Shown here: in pieces, positions 1 to 6,130 of the stretch
Layout of the letters: every line of letters begins with the position of its first letter
How positions within the stretch are numbered: position 1 is the first letter of the stretch
NCBI GenBank assembly: GCA_021108055.1
Contig: JAIORR010000049.1
Coordinates: forward strand, 1-6,151
Reading direction: 5' to 3'
Source of the DNA: Candidatus Cloacimonadota bacterium
GTDB taxonomy: Bacteria; Cloacimonadota; Cloacimonadia; Cloacimonadales; TCS61
DNA: 6,151 nt
Program-made: the position numbers and the translations under genes
Notes under the pieces: generated by a model
The model's database searches: none
The model's input: the letters and a program-made list of their open reading frames with translations, nothing else
Told to the model about the DNA's origin: nothing

Positions 1-48
1 CCGAGTCGGGTTCGATCCGATAACCATTCGCAAAGACAGTTCATTCAT
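1..48 (-). CDS. possible start of a downstream gene, cut by window edge
   Basis: An ATG at 48-46 on the minus strand opens a frame of 16 codons that runs off the window edge, reading MNELSLRMVIGSNPTR. It lies 59 bases beyond the pump stop codon and in the same direction, so it could be the next gene of the operon. A weak purine-rich stretch (AGGG, 57-54) sits five bases upstream of the ATG and could serve as ribosome binding site. I do not recognise the protein. The opposite strand is also open here: from base 2 to a stop at 95-97 it reads RVGFDPITIRKDSSF and then runs into the hairpin repeat, so the tail of a convergent plus-strand gene is an equally possible reading. Sixteen codons are too few to decide. 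Confidence 0.25.
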   Translation of the reverse strand, partial: MNELSLRMVIGSNPTR

Positions 49-61
49 ATCTTCCCTATCT

Positions 62-87
62 CCCCTCTCTTATAGCAAAGAGAGGGG
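62..87. repeat. 10-bp-stem hairpin downstream of the pump gene
   Basis: Arms CCCCTCTCTT (62-71) and AAGAGAGGGG (78-87) are perfect inverted complements around a six-base loop. The hairpin begins 20 bases after the pump stop codon, where a transcription terminator would be expected. No T-run follows on either strand, so it does not fit a standard intrinsic terminator. The G-rich bases 88-97 next to it look like part of the same dispersed intergenic repeat. It could stabilise the 3' end of the operon mRNA or reduce read-through; both roles are inferred. Confidence 0.6.
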
Positions 88-107
88 CAGGGGGTGAGTT
101 ATCCAAT

Positions 108-3100
108 CTATTCTTCTATTCTCTTTTTCCTTTTTGCAATAATACTATATATTATGGGAATAACTATCAATGTAAGGAATGTAGCACTGATAAGACCACC
201 GATAACCGTGAGAGCCATGGGAGATTTCAGCTCGGAACCTTCACCACTGCTGATAGCCATAGGCAGCATCCCGCCTATTGTAGTAAGAGCAGTTATCAGA
301 ACCGGGCGAAGCCTGTCCATACCACCCTGCAGGATAGCTTCATATTTCACCATTCCACTCATCCGCAATTGATTAATATGGTCGATGAGCACGATACCGT
401 TATTTACAACAATACCTGCCAGAATAATCACTCCTACGAAACTAACTACGGATAGGGTTGTTCCTGTAATCCCTAATATCAGCATTACCCCGATAATTGC
501 CAGCGGCATTGTGAACATCACTATGAACGGCTGCCGCAGCGATTCAAATTGAGATGCCATTACACTATAAACCAGAATAATAGCCAGCAGAAGTGCCAGT
601 CCCAGAGTTACAAATGCTTCCTGCATATCTTCGTAAGCTCCACCAAAATCCAAATAATAGCCCGAAGGAAGATTCTCCTCGATATCAGCAATGGCAGTTT
701 GAATATTTTTCACGGTTCCACCCATATCATTCGTACCGGTCACGCTCGCAGTGATCAGAACTTTCCTGCTCTGTTTTTCGTGAGTTATTTTGCGTGGTCC
801 TTCAGCCGGTTCCAGGTGAGCTATCTGGTTTAATGGTACAGAAAATCCCATTGGAGAGATTATTGAAAAATGCATTATATCTTCAAAGCTATTGCGTTTT
901 TCTTCTTCCAGGCGTACTGTGATGTCTATCTCTTCCCCACTTTTTCGGAAGATTCCACAAAGCGTTCCCAGAGAAGAAGTTTTAATGGAAGATGCGATCT
1001 GTGTGGCTGTTAGGCCGTATTTGAAAGCTTTATCTTTATCAATAACAATATGATATTCAGGTTTTCCTTCCTTCATGCTGTTAACAACATCCGTGACATG
1101 TTCCACTTTGTTCATGCGTTTTTCTATCAACATAGAGATTTCTTTCAACTTATCCAGATCTTTTCCATAAATACTAACCTCAATTGGTTTGGCTCCTCCT
1201 CCACCCATCATCTCTTCGCTGGACATAAAGTTGAATTCCGCACCTTCTACTTTTGGAAGTTTTTTGCGAACCTGTTCTTGTATTTCTTTATAGGTCAAGT
1301 CGCGGTCAGATTGTTCATGTAACCTTACAAATACCTGTGATTCGTTCACTTCCTGTGGATTTGTTGGATCTGCCAATGCCTGGGCATCACTCATCGGACC
1401 AACCATTGCCATTACATTCATCACTCCTTCTGTTTCAAGAAAGACGTCTTCGAGCTGCTTGATAACAGCATCGGATTCATCCAGAGGAGTTCCTGTTGGC
1501 ATCTTTACATTCAGTACCATAAAAGGAATATCGCGTTCGGGCATGAATTCCGTTCCAATGATACCGAAAATTGGAATAAGAAGAGTGAGCAGAAAAAGCA
1601 CTCCCACTATTATAAGAGTTTTAGTTTTATGAGCCAATCCCCAGATTAGAATTTTCTTGTACCTGTTTTTAATTCCTTCGAAAAAAGTTTTCGATCTGTC
1701 AACCTGCGGTCTGTCTTTTGCCTTACGAAAAATAATCGATGCGATCACCGGCACAATGGTAAGTGAAACAAAGAGTGAAGCAGCGAGTGAAAATGCAACC
1801 GTAAGTGCAAGTCCACGAACCAGGATACCTGTCATCCCTTCGGCAAAGATCATCGGGAAGAATACAGCGATAGTAGTGAGTGTGGAAGCTGTGATAGCCA
1901 TTGCAACTTCACTTGCACCAACCTTAGCAGCCTGGAACTTTTTCTTTCCCATTTCCAGGTGACGATAGATATTTTCTATAACCACAATGGAGTTATCCAC
2001 CAGCATTCCCACACCCAAGGCAAGACCTCCCAGCGTCATTATATTCAGTGTGAAATTAGCGAGATATATAGGAATGAATGTAGCTACTACTGAAATGGGA
2101 ATTGCCAATGAAATTGCCAGGGTCGGTCGCCAGTTTCGAAGAAACAAGAACATGATAGCAATAGCGAGTATACCACCAACGATCAGGTTGGATACAGCTC
2201 CGGAAGTAATTCTGGATATGGGAAGTCCCATATCCATCACCATGTAGAATTCGAGGTCATCTTTAAATTCTTCTTCTATAAGAACGACCTCTTTTTTTAC
2301 AAGGTCCGTTACTGTGAGAGTATTTGCTCCGGACTCCTTGGCAACAATTATCATAGCTGTGGGAGTTTTATTAGTTCTAAATCTATTACGTCTTTCTTTA
2401 AAGCCATCTTGCACTGAAGCTACGTCTTTCAGATAAATTGTTTTACCGGTTTTAGTAAACTTTATCGGCAAATTATTTATCTCTTCGATAGATTTGTATT
2501 GAGCCATTGTTCTCAGCAGGTATTCGTCTTTTCTTTTCTGGATGTGTCCGGCAGACATATTCAGGTTGCCTGCTGCTACTATCTGCACAATATCATCGAT
2601 AGAAATATTATATTGTTCGATCTTTTCTTTATCCACGATGATCTGTTTTTCCAGTTCATCACCACCGTATATCATCACTGTTCCAACACCTTTCAGGTGT
2701 TTGAGCTTTGTGGATATTTCATCTTCCAGTATTTTACGGAGTTCGTAAGTATTTTCCGCACCGGTTACGCCATACATCAATATCGGCATCTGAGAAAGAT
2801 TGAATTTCATCACCAGCGGTCTGGATACATCGTCAGGGAGATAATCTGTTATCTGATCGATCACATCTCTCAGGTCTTGTGCTGCAAAATCCAGATTAGC
2901 TCCCCAATTGAATTCAACCATTATCAACGAAGCATTCTCCAGGCTTTCCGACTTGATAGTTTTTATGTTTTTTACAGAAGCAATTGCCGTCTCGATCGTT
3001 TCTGTTACTGTCTCTTCAACATCCTGCGGAGAAGCCCCGTAATAGGGAGTCACAATCGAAATAACCGGATAATCCATATCCGGGAATATTTCCAGACCCA

Positions 3101-3194
3101 ATCTGAAGAAAGATATCCCACCCATAATTATAATGAGTACCGTTATGATAAATATTGTTACTCGTCTATTTACTGAAAATTCTGCTAATTTCAT
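108..3194 (-). CDS. RND-family (HAE1/AcrB-like) efflux pump, inner-membrane permease
   Basis: This is the energy-coupling subunit of a tripartite efflux complex; it exchanges protons for substrate in the inner membrane. Its 1028 residues match the usual 1020-1050 for the family and show the internal duplication. TM1 is at about 10-30, the first porter region at 31-330, TM2-6 at about 335-490, TM7 at about 525-548, the second porter region at 550-860, and TM8-12 at about 861-1020. Family landmarks include GLEIFPDMDYP (33-43), YYGASPQDVE (51-60), GMLVDNSIVVIENI in TM4 (396-409) and RLRP at the start of TM11 (961-964). The TM4 acidic pair is D400-N401 rather than Asp-Asp, and the position of the AcrB TM10 lysine is Asn (N931, in GIVVNNGIVLID). 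The start ATG follows AAGGTGG with a four-base spacer. The gene is third in the operon, 323 bases after the adaptor. The class is secure. Drug, bile-salt, lipid or metal export cannot be told apart from sequence; the D-N variant argues against simply calling it AcrB. Confidence 0.96.
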   Translation of the reverse strand: MKLAEFSVNRRVTIFIITVLIIIMGGISFFRLGLEIFPDMDYPVISIVTPYYGASPQDVEETVTETIETAIASVKNIKTIKSESLENASLIMVEFNWGANLDFAAQDLRDVIDQITDYLPDDVSRPLVMKFNLSQMPILMYGVTGAENTYELRKILEDEISTKLKHLKGVGTVMIYGGDELEKQIIVDKEKIEQYNISIDDIVQIVAAGNLNMSAGHIQKRKDEYLLRTMAQYKSIEEINNLPIKFTKTGKTIYLKDVASVQDGFKERRNRFRTNKTPTAMIIVAKESGANTLTVTDLVKKEVVLIEEEFKDDLEFYMVMDMGLPISRITSGAVSNLIVGGILAIAIMFLFLRNWRPTLAISLAIPISVVATFIPIYLANFTLNIMTLGGLALGVGMLVDNSIVVIENIYRHLEMGKKKFQAAKVGASEVAMAITASTLTTIAVFFPMIFAEGMTGILVRGLALTVAFSLAASLFVSLTIVPVIASIIFRKAKDRPQVDRSKTFFEGIKNRYKKILIWGLAHKTKTLIIVGVLFLLTLLIPIFGIIGTEFMPERDIPFMVLNVKMPTGTPLDESDAVIKQLEDVFLETEGVMNVMAMVGPMSDAQALADPTNPQEVNESQVFVRLHEQSDRDLTYKEIQEQVRKKLPKVEGAEFNFMSSEEMMGGGGAKPIEVSIYGKDLDKLKEISMLIEKRMNKVEHVTDVVNSMKEGKPEYHIVIDKDKAFKYGLTATQIASSIKTSSLGTLCGIFRKSGEEIDITVRLEEEKRNSFEDIMHFSIISPMGFSVPLNQIAHLEPAEGPRKITHEKQSRKVLITASVTGTNDMGGTVKNIQTAIADIEENLPSGYYLDFGGAYEDMQEAFVTLGLALLLAIILVYSVMASQFESLRQPFIVMFTMPLAIIGVMLILGITGTTLSVVSFVGVIILAGIVVNNGIVLIDHINQLRMSGMVKYEAILQGGMDRLRPVLITALTTIGGMLPMAISSGEGSELKSPMALTVIGGLISATFLTLIVIPIIYSIIAKRKKRIEE

Positions 3195-3210
3195 TTTTCC
3201 ACCTTTTTTT

Positions 3211-3232
3211 TAGCTCACGGATTAACACGGAT
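3211..3232. repeat. CACGGAT 10-bp-period direct repeat
   Basis: CACGGAT occurs at 3216-3222 and 3226-3232, a spacing of exactly ten bases, with a third isolated copy at 3312-3318. It resembles short dispersed intergenic repeats seen in many environmental bacterial genomes (from memory). It lies just upstream of the pump ribosome binding site. No function is evident. Confidence 0.55.
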
Positions 3233-3274
3233 AAAGAATGACCTTGTGGATGGTTTTGTAATTATTAGCTCACC

Positions 3275-3296
3275 AGCCATCGTTAAGACTATGGAT
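3275..3296. repeat. imperfect hairpin, 9-base arms
   Basis: Arms AGCCATCGT (3275-3283) and ACTATGGAT (3288-3296) pair at seven of nine positions around the loop TAAG. It looks like a decayed copy of a REP-like palindrome. Two mismatches make it the weakest of the hairpins in this spacer. Confidence 0.35.
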
Positions 3297-3340
3297 TGGC
3301 AGGCAGATTCACACGGATTCAAAAACCTTCCGATCACCTT

Positions 3341-3364
3341 GTTCCTAAGCCCCGGCTTGGGAAC
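3341..3364. repeat. REP-like hairpin with 11-base arms
   Basis: Arms GTTCCTAAGCC (3341-3351) and GGCTTGGGAAC (3354-3364) flank a two-base centre. Ten positions pair as Watson-Crick. The eleventh is a U-G wobble in plus-strand RNA but a C-A mismatch in minus-strand RNA. It is unrelated in sequence to the palindromes at 3378-3438 and appears once in the window. Confidence 0.7.
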
Positions 3365-3377
3365 ACTTATCATTATG

Positions 3378-3495
3378 AAACCGTTAAAACGGTTAAGAAC
3401 TATTTTTCTTGTTTTCTACCACCGGCTGAAGCCAGTGGTTAATGCGATTATGGACATCAGAATCTCACTCCTATATTTCTCACATACACATTCCT
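3378..3495. repeat. two-hairpin REP-like element, copy A
   Basis: The element has palindrome 1 with arms AACCGTT/AACGGTT (3379-3394), a 24-base AT-rich spacer, then palindrome 2 CCACCGGCTGAAGCCAGTGG (3419-3438) and a conserved tail containing TTAATGCGATTATG. It aligns without gaps to copy B at 6013-6130: 75 of 82 bases are identical over 3378-3459 and 24 of 36 over the remaining tail. The single imperfect pair of palindrome 2 is a G-U wobble in minus-strand RNA, the direction in which the operon is transcribed. Two ordered, evenly spaced palindromes are the architecture of REP doublets or small non-autonomous elements. No transposase is present in the window. The left boundary is sharp; the right one fades out gradually. 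Confidence 0.85.
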
Positions 3496-3497
3496 TT

Positions 3498-3526
3498 CTT
3501 CGTGGTTCTTCGTGTACTTAGCGGCT
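3498..3526. repeat. tandem CTTCGTG decamer repeat overlapping the adaptor stop codon
   Basis: Two ten-base units, CTTCGTGGTT (3498-3507) and CTTCGTGTAC (3508-3517), are followed by TTAGCGGCT (3518-3526). The same layout recurs at 5979-6007 as CTTTGTGCTC, CTTTGTGTTC, TTAGTGGCT. On the minus strand the unit reads AGCCGCTAA then CACGAAG decamers, so the repeat supplies the last two codons (Ser-Arg) and the TAA stop of the adaptor gene. Confidence 0.7.
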
Positions 3527-4528
3527 GATTTTAACTTTATCACCTTCGGAGAGTCCGATATTTCCCTGAGTAATTACTGTTTCGCCTTCCTGTAGTCCTT
3601 CTGTGATTTCAATCTCGTATTCATTTTCCAAGCCCAGTGTTACATATTTTTTAACTGCTTTATCATTTTCTATAGTAAAAACGTGATCTGCATTCAGGAT
3701 AGCCTGTTGTGGAACAATTATCGTATTTTCAGACGTTTCTGTGAGAACCTTAATGCGAGCGAACTGGTTGTGTTTCAGGATATTACTTTTATTCGTTACA
3801 GCAATTTCCACATTGAAAGTTCCGGACATCACATCCGCTTCGGGAGATACGAACGAAACTTTGCCTGTAAATTCTTCATCGGAATTGTTTACGGAAAGAA
3901 TTACTTTCTGTCCTTTCTTGATCTCATTTATATCAGCATCGGAAACCTGAATCCTTGCCTTGACCTTATCCAGGTTCATCATCCTCAGCAGCATCGGATC
4001 CATCATGGCATCGTAATTTTCGCCTTCCTTTTTATAGGTTACAGTAATTACACCATTGATAGGAGCTTTTATCTCGGTATTTTCCAGCGTGAATTCATAA
4101 GAGGATTTTGCCACTTTATATCCGGTTTCCACTTCGTCGAAAGTAGCTCCATCGATAGCTCCGGTTCTCTTTAGTTCCTGCATTCTTTTATAATTCTTTT
4201 CCATATTGAGATATTGGGTTTGGGCTTGTTTCAGTTGTGTATCATCCAGCTTTGCCAGTAGATCACCTTTTTTAACTATGCTTCCAACATCCACTATCAG
4301 TTTATCGATTTTCCCGGACATCGACGGTGAGATGTTGACCGTTTTTTCTGCTTCTATATTTCCACTGAATTCAATATAACTGGAAATATCACCCAATCTG
4401 GCTGTGGCAATTTTTACTTCTCTGGCACCTGTAAATTCTTCTTTTACTTCTTCCTGTTCGGTTTTCTTTTGGCAACCCGCCAGCACGATAGCGAGTAAAG
4501 CAGCTAATATTATTAATTTTTTAAGCAT
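3518..4528 (-). CDS. periplasmic adaptor (membrane fusion) lipoprotein of RND efflux system
   Basis: This protein bridges the RND pump and the outer-membrane channel in the periplasm. It has 336 residues, slightly short for the AcrA/HlyD family but complete. It opens with a lipoprotein signal peptide whose lipobox is LAGC (residues 16-19), so it is probably lipid-anchored at Cys19. Family parts follow in order: a first beta/lipoyl half (about 38-95, with VDVGSIVKKGDLLAKLD at 79-95), a short helical hairpin (about 97-147), the second lipoyl half with TEIKAPINGVI (151-161), then beta-barrel (about 188-265) and membrane-proximal (about 270-336) domains. A methionine cluster, M175, M176, M179, M183 and M184, sits just after the second lipoyl half. 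The start is supported by GGGAGG (4539-4534), five bases before the ATG. It lies 12 bases after the outer-membrane gene stop, suggesting translational coupling. The stop codon lies in a dispersed repeat. The class is secure; the substrate is unknown. Confidence 0.95.
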   Translation of the reverse strand: MLKKLIILAALLAIVLAGCQKKTEQEEVKEEFTGAREVKIATARLGDISSYIEFSGNIEAEKTVNISPSMSGKIDKLIVDVGSIVKKGDLLAKLDDTQLKQAQTQYLNMEKNYKRMQELKRTGAIDGATFDEVETGYKVAKSSYEFTLENTEIKAPINGVITVTYKKEGENYDAMMDPMLLRMMNLDKVKARIQVSDADINEIKKGQKVILSVNNSDEEFTGKVSFVSPEADVMSGTFNVEIAVTNKSNILKHNQFARIKVLTETSENTIIVPQQAILNADHVFTIENDKAVKKYVTLGLENEYEIEITEGLQEGETVITQGNIGLSEGDKVKISR

Positions 4529-4540
4529 CTTATCCTCCCG

Positions 4541-5908
4541 TTAATTCGTATATTTTTTTATTTCATATTTCAATAATATATAATCATAATAGGATGCCAC
4601 CAGGTTCATTTCGCTTCCGAAGAGCATAGCTTCAGCATCCATAAGCTCGGTATTCGTAACCATTCCCTGTGTATAAAGTTCATTAACTATCTTATGATTT
4701 TCCTGTGCAAATTCCAACGCTGTTTTGTTATCTTCCACAGTTCTGGCTTTGGTAATTAATTTGTAAAATACGTTCTTTGCAGTAACCATATAATTTTCCT
4801 GTGCGAATTCAGTTTCATATTTTGTTTTCTTAAGATCGTATTTCGATTTTTTCAGGTTGGAATAATTTGTTCCACTGGTGAAAATAGGAACGGAAAACGC
4901 AGCTACAAGGTTCCAATTGTCCTCTCCGTCAAAATCAAATTCATCATCGCTTTCGAACTGGTAAGAAAATTGCAGATTCAAAGACGGCAGGAATTCACCT
5001 TTTGCCATACAATAATTCTTTTCCATCATTTTCTCAGCCAGTTCCATAGTTTGAATGGTTGGACTTGTCTTTTCTACTTCTGTTAAAAACTCCTCAGCAG
5101 CTTTTTCCAATTCACTTTTTTCCATCACAGCATACTGAAGAGTTTCAGAATCGTATTCGGTTACGTCTATTTCGGAAGGTTTCTCAGCTTCTTCAGCTCC
5201 CAGCAGAATCTGCCAGAAACCATAAAGCTCATCGATATTGTTCCCGATCTCCGAAAGTGCAGTTTCATCATTTTTTTGTTTAACCTGCCATTGCAGAACA
5301 TCCGATTTTTTTGCCGTTCCCACTTCATAGTTCTTCTGAACACTTTCCAGGTGAGAAAGAGTTGATTCCAGGCTTTTCTGGGAAAGTGTTTGCAAGTCCT
5401 GCAATTTGAGAATCCCAAAATATGTGGAAGCTATCGCATAAGAAACATCTTTCTCTTTACTTTGCAAAGCAAGGTAAGCCTGCTTCTTTGCCAGTTTTGC
5501 CAACTGATAACCCAATATAACTTTCCCGCCATTGAAGATCGACTGCTGAATTGAAATATCGTTCGTGTATGTGGTTTTGTAAAAACCTGTTCCCATTGCT
5601 GCTGTTGAAAAAGGAATATAATCACCGGTTGGCATACCTGTAGAACCCAACACCGGAATCTCCTGCATTCCCGTAGCCAAATCGTAAGTATCATCATCGA
5701 TGCGAATCATCGTGGAATTGAACGATGCTTTGGGTAAGAAATTCGTCAGTGCATTTTTCTTACTCCAGTCAGCAGATTTGAATGCACTTTTTTCTGCCAG
5801 CAGTTCTTTGTTATTCTCTTTTGCCAGCTCGATGCTTTCTTCCAGTGTGATCGCAGGAAGTGCAAAAAACATCAGCATCAGAATAAATGTTAATATTACT
5901 TTTTTCAT
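4541..5908 (-). CDS. TolC-family outer-membrane efflux protein
   Basis: This is the exit duct of the complex, a trimeric barrel in the outer membrane with a long periplasmic helical tunnel. It has 455 residues, usual for the OEP family, with a signal peptide at 1-19 (hydrophobic core, likely cleavage after LPA). The two homologous halves are visible. The first has TLEESIELAKENN (21-33), FLPKASF (57-63), the strand ending DISIQQSIFNGGK (117-129) and YEVGTAKKSDVLQWQV (194-209). The second has FLPSLNL (306-312), AAFSVPIFTSG (336-346) and YTQGMVTNTELMDAEAML (412-429). The loop around 66-115 is long, and the second-half loop carries an acidic run (319-330). The frame extends to a GTG at 5938, but that start lies inside a CACGAAG repeat and would place extra residues before the signal peptide. 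I chose the ATG at 5908 because AGAGGT precedes it by four bases and the signal peptide then begins MKK. It is first in the operon. Confidence 0.95.
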   Translation of the reverse strand: MKKVILTFILMLMFFALPAITLEESIELAKENNKELLAEKSAFKSADWSKKNALTNFLPKASFNSTMIRIDDDTYDLATGMQEIPVLGSTGMPTGDYIPFSTAAMGTGFYKTTYTNDISIQQSIFNGGKVILGYQLAKLAKKQAYLALQSKEKDVSYAIASTYFGILKLQDLQTLSQKSLESTLSHLESVQKNYEVGTAKKSDVLQWQVKQKNDETALSEIGNNIDELYGFWQILLGAEEAEKPSEIDVTEYDSETLQYAVMEKSELEKAAEEFLTEVEKTSPTIQTMELAEKMMEKNYCMAKGEFLPSLNLQFSYQFESDDEFDFDGEDNWNLVAAFSVPIFTSGTNYSNLKKSKYDLKKTKYETEFAQENYMVTAKNVFYKLITKARTVEDNKTALEFAQENHKIVNELYTQGMVTNTELMDAEAMLFGSEMNLVASYYDYILLKYEIKKYTN

Positions 5909-5912
5909 TTTT

Positions 5913-5918
5913 ACCTCT
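5913..5918 (-). promoter_or_regulatory. ribosome binding site that fixes the outer-membrane factor start
   Basis: AGAGGT on the minus strand sits four bases before the ATG at 5908 and is the only good Shine-Dalgarno match near the possible starts. The in-frame GTG at 5938 has no such site and is inside a repeat. Confidence 0.75.
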
Positions 5919-5923
5919 TTATT

Positions 5924-6007
5924 AGCCACGAAGGGCACGAAGAAACGCTAAATTTCAAATTTCCTGAAACCCAATTTTCTTTGTGCTCCTTTGTGTTCTT
6001 AGTGGCT
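5924..6007. repeat. inverted pair of CACGAAG-type repeats
   Basis: Arms AGCCACGAAGGGCACGAAG (5924-5942) and CTTTGTGTTCTTAGTGGCT (5989-6007) are separated by 46 bases. In plus-strand RNA they give 15 Watson-Crick pairs, 3 G-U wobbles and 1 mismatch. In minus-strand RNA the wobbles become mismatches. The second arm is preceded by a further decamer, CTTTGTGCTC (5979-5988). The pair lies in the operon leader region, and the first arm reaches to within 16 bases of the start codon. Confidence 0.65.
5950..5962. repeat. AAATTT-C-AAATTT symmetric site
   Basis: AAATTT occurs twice around a single C, forming both a direct and an inverted repeat 42 bases upstream of the start codon, inside the 46-base loop of the inverted repeat. 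It could be a regulator binding site, but such AT-only symmetry arises easily by chance in AT-rich DNA. Confidence 0.2.
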
Positions 6008-6012
6008 CTATT

Positions 6013-6130
6013 AAACCGTTAAAACGGTTAAGCACTGTTTTTCTTGTTTCTTTCCACCGGCTAAAGCCAGTGGTTAATGCGATTATGAACATCAATATTT
6101 CACTTCCATGTTTTTCATATATTTCTTCCT
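6013..6130. repeat. two-hairpin REP-like element, copy B
   Basis: This copy has the same architecture and orientation as copy A: AACCGTT/AACGGTT (6014-6029), a 24-base spacer, and CCACCGGCTAAAGCCAGTGG (6054-6073), then the tail with TTAATGCGATTATG. Palindrome arms are identical to copy A; the loop differs by one base. It lies upstream of the operon, whereas copy A lies between its second and third genes. Confidence 0.85.

Larger units (their letters stand above)
3195..3517. other. 323-bp repeat-mosaic spacer between adaptor and pump genes
   Basis: This within-operon gap has no convincing gene. It holds, in plus-strand order, a CACGGAT repeat pair (3216-3232), an imperfect hairpin (3275-3296), a single CACGGAT (3312-3318), an 11-bp-arm hairpin (3341-3364), a 118-bp REP-like element (3378-3495) and a tandem CTTCGTG repeat (3498-3526) that runs into the adaptor gene. 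The pump ribosome binding site is at 3199-3204. I saw no convincing promoter for the pump. Co-transcription with the upstream genes is therefore likely but passes through several potential RNA hairpins. Confidence 0.8.

Noticed and set aside
5..21. tRNA-like T-arm, GTTCGAT between GTCGG and CCGAT
   Set aside because: The five-base stem closes with the loop shifted by one relative to a true T-loop. No CCA end, acceptor stem or anticodon arm can be placed, so it is probably chance.
62..87. Standard intrinsic terminator
   Set aside because: The stem is strong but no T-run follows on either strand, so it is listed as a hairpin repeat instead.
2499..3176. 225-codon plus-strand reading frame opposite the pump gene
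   Set aside because: It is antisense to a strongly supported RND pump. Its protein is rich in Tyr, His, Phe and Arg with no recognisable domain, as expected for a shadow frame.
3195..3517. CRISPR array
   Set aside because: The repeats are short, of different families and unevenly spaced. There is no constant repeat-spacer pattern and no cas gene.
3246..3521. 91-codon plus-strand frame across the adaptor-pump spacer
   Set aside because: It runs through several unrelated repeats and hairpins, has no clear ribosome binding site, and ends in the tandem repeat. It looks like an accidental open frame.
3683..4174. 163-codon plus-strand frame opposite the adaptor gene
   Set aside because: It is antisense to a well-supported lipoprotein adaptor and has no recognisable features.
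5909..5938. GTG start at 5938 for the outer-membrane factor, adding ten residues
   Set aside because: It lies inside a dispersed repeat, has no good ribosome binding site, and places residues before a well-formed MKK signal peptide that has AGAGGT upstream.
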